10,050 bases of DNA from Chryseobacterium gleum (GTDB taxonomy: Bacteria > Bacteroidota > Bacteroidia > Flavobacteriales_D > Sanyastnellaceae): contig CAMCUG010000036.1 of the NCBI GenBank assembly GCA_945878835.1, positions 1 to 10,050 on the forward strand. Reading direction: 5' to 3'. Shown here piece after piece: positions 6,290 through 10,050 of the stretch. Numbering within the stretch: the stretch's first letter is position 1; the number at the start of each line of letters is the position of its first letter. The notes under the pieces are model-generated. The model was not told the origin of the DNA, did no database searches, and saw only the letters and a list, made by a program, of their open reading frames with translations. A program made the translations under genes and the position numbers.

Positions 6290-7128
6290 AATTCGGGAAA
6301 TTAGAGAGCGTTGATCATCTTGAATTTTCATTAGACGTTCCTGCACAGGAGTATTCCTTCCTACCGAATGATCATTCGGGTATGTTAGAAATTATTATTG
6401 GCGGAACAGTTTGGGGCGTTCCGCAATGGAAAGGAATTCACTTTCCTGCCAAGGCGAAACCAACAGAGTTTCTTCACTACTATTCAAGACTCTTTCCGTG
6501 TATTGAATTCAACGGTTCTCATTACCGCACTCCTCCTGTTGCGCAAGTAGCAAACTGGGTTGAGCAAGTCCCTTCGAATTTTTTATTCTGTCCGAAGTTT
6601 CCGCAAAGTATTTCGCATTGGCGACAGTTTCAAAATTGCGAGCGCGAGACTGATTTGTTTATGGAAACGCTTTTTGCTTTTGGAAAGAACTTGGGAACGA
6701 CATTCATTCAGCTCCCGCCGCATTACAGCCCTTCAAAGGCCGAACCTCTTTTACGTTATCTGGAAAAACTTCCGAGAGACGTTCGTTATTCTGTTGAAGT
6801 GCGGCATCCCGATTGGTTCGTGGGAAATGTGTTGGAAGAGTATGCCGAAGAATTGAAAAAGTTGAACGTGGGCTTAATCGTTTGCGATACTGCGGGAAGA
6901 AGAGATGCTGTGCACATGCGTTTGACAAGTGATGAGCTCGTGATTCGTTTTGGTGGAAATGATTTGCATGCGAGCGATGAGTTTCGCATGAACCAATGGG
7001 CGCGGCAACTTCGCGATTGGGAAAAAGTTGGTTTGAAGAAATGTTATTTCTGGATTCATCAGCCCGATAGTTTACACGCGGTAGAATCCATGAATCAATT
7101 CAAGGAAGTTCTTTCCAACTACAAGTAG
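6286..7128 (+). CDS. DUF72 (YecE-like) TIM-barrel domain protein
   Basis: This 280-residue protein belongs to the DUF72/YecE family, a widespread TIM-barrel fold whose physiological reaction is not established. Family motifs are present in order: IIIGGTVWGVPQWKG..FP (36-54), YYSRLFPCIEFNGSHYRTPP (65-84), FCPKFPQSISH (101-111), TTFIQLPPHY (138-147), YSVEVRHPDWF (168-178), VCDTAGR (199-205) and IRFGGND (220-226). The start is the GTG at 6286, overlapping the preceding stop codon. It is supported because Bacteroidota homologues commonly begin with M-K-F-G-K, as this reading does, and there is no in-frame ATG until residue 33, just before the barrel. The 3' end overlaps the convergent anmK gene by 10 bp, with no room for an independent intergenic terminator. 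Confidence 0.88.
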   Translation: MKFGKLESVDHLEFSLDVPAQEYSFLPNDHSGMLEIIIGGTVWGVPQWKGIHFPAKAKPTEFLHYYSRLFPCIEFNGSHYRTPPVAQVANWVEQVPSNFLFCPKFPQSISHWRQFQNCERETDLFMETLFAFGKNLGTTFIQLPPHYSPSKAEPLLRYLEKLPRDVRYSVEVRHPDWFVGNVLEEYAEELKKLNVGLIVCDTAGRRDAVHMRLTSDELVIRFGGNDLHASDEFRMNQWARQLRDWEKVGLKKCYFWIHQPDSLHAVESMNQFKEVLSNYK

Positions 7129-8171
7129 ATACAACCGCCACAGGTGTCTTTAGAGGCGCCTGTAACTTCTGAGAGTGCTGTCGGCTGCTGCGCTAATCGA
7201 AGTGCGCCTAATAAGGCGAAAATGAGCGCTTCTTTAAATTGTATAGTATCGTTATCAGGAACAACAACAGCCAATTCTGTTTTCGATTGAATCGACTCAA
7301 TGAGGAAAGAATTGAAAGCTCCTCCGCCTGTCACTAAAACACTTCCTGTCCAACCCTCAAAAATCTGCGCTATTTGAACCGACATGTGTTCGGTGCAGGT
7401 CGCTAATAAATCGCGGATGGTTAATTGTGATGAGCCAAGCAAGGGAAGGAAGTGGCGTTCGAACCATTCTTTTCCCAGAGACTTAGGAAGTTCTTGCGAG
7501 TAGTAAGAAAGTGAATTTAGTTTTTCAAGAAGTTCAACATTTACAACTCCACGTCTAGCTATTTCTCCGTTGGCATCGAACGGATGTCCGGTTTGTTCAG
7601 CCAACAAATTCAACGCCATATTCGCCACACACACATCGAAGGCATTCAGGTCGCCCATAAGGGTGTATGAGACATTCGCAATTCCGCCAATATTCAAACA
7701 GAAATCGTATTCACTGAATAACAAGCGGTCGCCAATAGGAACCAATGGTGCGCCCTGTCCACCGTGGGCTACATCGGTGGTTCTGAAATCGCAAACGGTT
7801 TTAATTCCTGCGTTTGCAGCAATGTGCGCACCACTTCCAATTTGAACGGTAAGCGATTCACCGGGCTGATGAAATACGGTATGTCCGTGCGATGCAATTG
7901 CATCTGCAGTCAAGTTTCTTTCCTCTAAAAAACGCTTGATTTGTTTTCCAGAATAAATTCCAAAATCAACATTCAGTTGCGCCAATTCAAGCGCAGACAT
8001 TTTATGTGCTCTTCGAAAAATATCGCGCCATGAAGCATCGTAAACTACGGTCTCAGCAGCAACTATTTCATAGTCCCACTTTCCTTCGTTGAAGGAAAGA
8101 TCACACAACGCAATGTCCAGCCCATCGAGACTGGTTCCGCTCATGAGTCCAACAATTCGAAAGTGTTCCAT
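7119..8171 (-). CDS. anmK: anhydro-N-acetylmuramic acid kinase AnmK
   Basis: AnmK hydrolyses and phosphorylates 1,6-anhydro-N-acetylmuramic acid, released by lytic transglycosylases, to MurNAc-6-phosphate for peptidoglycan recycling. It is cytosolic. The 350-residue product (E. coli AnmK is 369) has GLMSGTSLDGLDIAL (8-22), SHGHTVFHQPG (94-104), the hallmark DFRTTDVAHGGQGAPLVP (128-145), NIGGIANVSY (160-169), FDVCVANMALNLL (178-190) and the C-terminal VTGGGAFN (280-287). D133 lies in the block that contains the catalytic aspartate in the family. The chosen start is the ATG at 8171. An in-frame TTG at 8180 would add three residues but lies inside the TATATTTG promoter element. The gene follows a strong terminator and converges with the DUF72 gene, overlapping it by 10 bp. 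No murQ or other recycling gene is visible. Confidence 0.94.
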   Translation of the reverse strand: MEHFRIVGLMSGTSLDGLDIALCDLSFNEGKWDYEIVAAETVVYDASWRDIFRRAHKMSALELAQLNVDFGIYSGKQIKRFLEERNLTADAIASHGHTVFHQPGESLTVQIGSGAHIAANAGIKTVCDFRTTDVAHGGQGAPLVPIGDRLLFSEYDFCLNIGGIANVSYTLMGDLNAFDVCVANMALNLLAEQTGHPFDANGEIARRGVVNVELLEKLNSLSYYSQELPKSLGKEWFERHFLPLLGSSQLTIRDLLATCTEHMSVQIAQIFEGWTGSVLVTGGGAFNSFLIESIQSKTELAVVVPDNDTIQFKEALIFALLGALRLAQQPTALSEVTGASKDTCGGCIYL

Positions 8172-8177
8172 AGTGCA

Positions 8178-8185
8178 CAAATATA
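8178..8185 (-). promoter_or_regulatory. -7 promoter element TATATTTG of anmK
   Basis: Read on the minus strand, TATATTTG at 8185-8178 matches the Bacteroidota -7 consensus TAnnTTTG exactly. It lies 6 bp before the ATG at 8171, so transcription should start at or just before the start codon and the leader would be absent or only a few bases long. It overlaps the T-rich tail of the terminator at 8187-8210. The position expected for a -33 element falls in the hairpin stem and has no TTG match. Confidence 0.6.
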
Positions 8186-8186
8186 A

Positions 8187-8210
8187 AGAGGGCGGAATGT
8201 TCCGCCCTCT
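8187..8210 (-). terminator. intrinsic terminator of the PLD-like gene
   Basis: A perfect 11-bp inverted repeat (AGAGGGCGGAA / TTCCGCCCTCT) with a 2-base centre forms a very stable G+C-rich stem. On the minus strand it begins 22 bp after the stop codon of the PLD-like gene and is followed by the T-rich run TTATATTTG, so it is oriented to end transcription of that gene. The plus-strand flank has no T tract and there is no plus-strand gene next to it. Confidence 0.85.
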
Positions 8211-8232
8211 CAGTATCTAAATTAGAAGAAGA

Positions 8233-10050
8233 TTATTTAATAATGATGGTCTTCGTCCAAAGGTTAGTGTCGTTTGAAACCTTACACACGTATGTTCCAA
8301 CAGCCAATGAGGGCAATGAAACTTGATTCATTCCTGCGTTCAAATATTCGGTGTGAACCAATTGTCCTTGTGCGCTGTAAATATTCAAGATTGATTTTCC
8401 AGACTGAACTGGAACACCTACCCACAAGTTGTAAGATGCAGGATTTGGATAAACGTTCATGTCGTTGTTCGCAGCGTCTTCAACACCAACCAAACTCCAT
8501 GTTGCCATGAATTCTTGGAGGTAAAGATTCGCAACGCGCGCGTCATGAACTACAACAGTGTTCTCGTCATTCGTGGTTTGTGCGGCACTGCTCCAGTTGT
8601 GACTTCCAGTAAGAACGGTAGGATCTGAATCCAACGTGCTGTGATCGACAATGCAATACTTGTGGTGAAGGTCATATTGAATACCCTCATGCGAACGGAT
8701 GTCTTGACCTGCGGCTTGCAAGTATGCAAATTCAGATGCGGGATCTGAAGTTTGTTCCATCATACCACGAACCAACACCAAGAATAAATCATCTTCAGCT
8801 ATGATAGCATCAGCAATATCTGCGCGTGTGAAAGCAAGAATAGCATAATCTAAATTGGTGTCTGTCGTTTGCATGGTCTCGATAATTGCACCGTTCGTGT
8901 TGTCGGTAGGAGAGAAATAACTTTCAACTTTAATGTCGTCTGGACCCATGACATATTGCAACGGAGTGTTGTTGGTTTTGCTAGATCCAAATACGCCATT
9001 CGGATTTCCAGGTTGTGCACCAGAACCGCCCCACATTTCCTCGAATTCTAATCGATATCCGCGTGCGATACTTTGATCTTGGAAAATAATTATATTGTTG
9101 AAATCGGTAGACATATTGCTGTCTGTCCAGTTGGTAGACCCTGTGAACACCCATGAATTTGCTGCAGAGTCTGGATCCACAACAATAAATTTGTTGTGCA
9201 TAATGCCTGTTCCAGAAGTATTAATTCTTTCAACAACTGGAATATTCGGATTCAAAAGAGACAGACCCAATTGAGCGGTAGAACCATCGGAAACAACTCT
9301 CACTTGCACACCAGCGCTGTATCTGTTGTTTATTGCATTAGCAATAGTCACATCGTCTGTGAAGTTATAAATTGCAATATCAACGGCTTGTTGAGCGCGA
9401 AGAATGTATGCTGCAATGGTATCGTTTGTTAAAGTGCCCAACGATATTGCGTTTTCAATTGTAGCGTAACTGATGTCAACTTGTCTTGTGAAGTAAGTTC
9501 TTATTTCACCTGAGCTTAAGCTTTTGGTTGCATACGGACGAACAGTGCTTGTGCTCGAACCATCCACGTTTGAAGAGGTTACAGATGCGTAGTAAATTGT
9601 TCCAGGCTGCAATCCAGAGATGTTTACAACGTGACTTGTTACACTTTCATTAATGTAAACCGTTGATCCCAACGATGGCGTTAATCCGTAATCGATTTGA
9701 CTATCGCTGCTATTATTGGTAGCCCAATTCAAATCGAAAGATGTGGTTGAAATATTTGTTTGAGTAACGGTTCCAACAATGGCAACACCGGCAGGAAGAA
9801 TGAAATCATTTTCATCGCGTGGAAGAACTTGATAACCTCCGTCGAATGGCGCAGTTGCATCGAATTGTGAAACAATTCCCACAAGTGTAATTGCGCTTGC
9901 TGGAAGATTCGTTCCAACCAAAACGCTTCCCGAACGAATATATATCACACCTGTTTGTCCGCCTGCTGTGAACGTATATGTAGAATTTCCGGTGATTACC
10001 GAACCAGCTAAATCAAATACAACATTGCCTACAGAAACAAGTTCTCCTTC
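8233..10050 (-). CDS. secreted phospholipase D-like protein with OB-like, FN3 and T9SS sorting domains, 5' partial
   Basis: The frame stays open to the window edge, so the GTG at 9948 is an internal valine and the signal peptide lies outside; 605 residues are visible. Residues 1-84 (EGELVSVGNV, later GYQVLPRDENDFI) resemble the OB-fold-like module of secreted Bacteroidota nucleases. Residues ~88-172 form a fibronectin III domain. Two phospholipase D modules follow, each with an HxKx4D motif: HNKFIVVD (H285, K287, D292) with GSTNW, and HHKYCIVD (H462, K464, D469) with GSHNW. Both catalytic halves in one chain predict a monomeric enzyme using the phosphohistidine mechanism. The last ~75 residues (NVYPNPAS near 532, ending TIIIK) are a T9SS type A sorting domain, so the protein should be exported by the type IX system and placed on the surface or released. 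A secreted nuclease or phosphodiesterase is most likely; a phospholipase is possible. Confidence 0.88.
   Translation of the reverse strand, partial: EGELVSVGNVVFDLAGSVITGNSTYTFTAGGQTGVIYIRSGSVLVGTNLPASAITLVGIVSQFDATAPFDGGYQVLPRDENDFILPAGVAIVGTVTQTNISTTSFDLNWATNNSSDSQIDYGLTPSLGSTVYINESVTSHVVNISGLQPGTIYYASVTSSNVDGSSTSTVRPYATKSLSSGEIRTYFTRQVDISYATIENAISLGTLTNDTIAAYILRAQQAVDIAIYNFTDDVTIANAINNRYSAGVQVRVVSDGSTAQLGLSLLNPNIPVVERINTSGTGIMHNKFIVVDPDSAANSWVFTGSTNWTDSNMSTDFNNIIIFQDQSIARGYRLEFEEMWGGSGAQPGNPNGVFGSSKTNNTPLQYVMGPDDIKVESYFSPTDNTNGAIIETMQTTDTNLDYAILAFTRADIADAIIAEDDLFLVLVRGMMEQTSDPASEFAYLQAAGQDIRSHEGIQYDLHHKYCIVDHSTLDSDPTVLTGSHNWSSAAQTTNDENTVVVHDARVANLYLQEFMATWSLVGVEDAANNDMNVYPNPASYNLWVGVPVQSGKSILNIYSAQGQLVHTEYLNAGMNQVSLPSLAVGTYVCKVSNDTNLWTKTIIIK

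Noticed and set aside
6560..6856. 98-codon open frame on the plus strand inside the DUF72 gene
   Set aside because: Out-of-frame shadow of a conserved TIM-barrel gene, with no recognisable motif.
7140..7163. Possible hairpin (ACAGGTG / CGCCTGT, one G-T pair) just after the DUF72 stop
   Set aside because: Short 7-bp stem with no following T tract on the plus strand, lying in anmK coding sequence; not good enough to call a terminator.
7570..7845. 91-codon plus-strand open frame antisense to anmK
   Set aside because: It covers the most conserved part of anmK and its translation shows no family resemblance; shadow frame.
9946..9948. GTG as the start of the PLD-like gene
   Set aside because: The frame remains open to base 10050 and the extra 34 residues continue the OB-like domain; no signal peptide follows this GTG, although the protein carries a secretion sorting domain.
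1..10050. Search for a mobile element, CRISPR array, defence system or toxin-antitoxin pair
   Set aside because: No transposase, integrase, direct-repeat array, attachment-site duplication or paired small genes were seen. The HKD protein is exported by the type IX system, unlike intracellular PLD nucleases of defence systems.

Overview
The window looks like a chromosomal segment of a member of the Bacteroidota, most likely a flavobacterium-like marine or aquatic species. The evidence is a C-terminal type IX secretion (T9SS) sorting domain, a PD40/OmpA outer-membrane protein of Bacteroidota type, the fused-function phosphoglucose/phosphomannose isomerase, AT-rich start contexts without clear Shine-Dalgarno sequences, and two TAnnTTTG-type -7 promoter elements next to start codons. 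Codon use and base composition look uniform to the eye. I see no insertion sequence, integrase, CRISPR array, tRNA or rRNA.

Layout. Block A (1-2774, + strand) holds the 3' part of a DUF4910/M28-like zinc-peptidase-fold protein that enters from outside the window. It is followed by a bifunctional glucose/mannose-6-phosphate isomerase and by the octanoyltransferase LipB, the last two joined by an ATGA overlap. Block B (2849-7128, + strand) starts at a TACATTTG element and is a tight five-gene run: a TerC-family membrane protein, a cysteine-rich DUF3109 protein (ATGA overlap), a PD40/OmpA-like envelope protein (its start lies inside the preceding gene), an unrecognised two-helix membrane protein, and a DUF72 protein (GTGA overlap). 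Block C (- strand, 10050 down to 7119) holds a large secreted phospholipase D-like protein whose 5' end lies beyond the window, a strong hairpin terminator, and anmK (anhydro-N-acetylmuramic acid kinase). The anmK and DUF72 genes converge and overlap by 10 bp.

How the genes fit together. Most are housekeeping or envelope functions: sugar-phosphate interconversion, lipoic acid attachment, probable metal export, peptidoglycan anchoring, and recycling of peptidoglycan-derived anhydro-MurNAc. The most distinctive gene is the T9SS-exported double-HKD protein with an OB-fold-like and a fibronectin III module, probably a secreted nuclease or phosphodiesterase. I find no defence island or clearly new multi-gene system. 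The best leads are the unrecognised membrane protein at 5741-6289, the secreted PLD-like protein, the altered peptidoglycan-binding site of the OmpA domain, and the compact terminator-promoter overlap upstream of anmK, which also argues for very short or absent 5' leaders in this organism.
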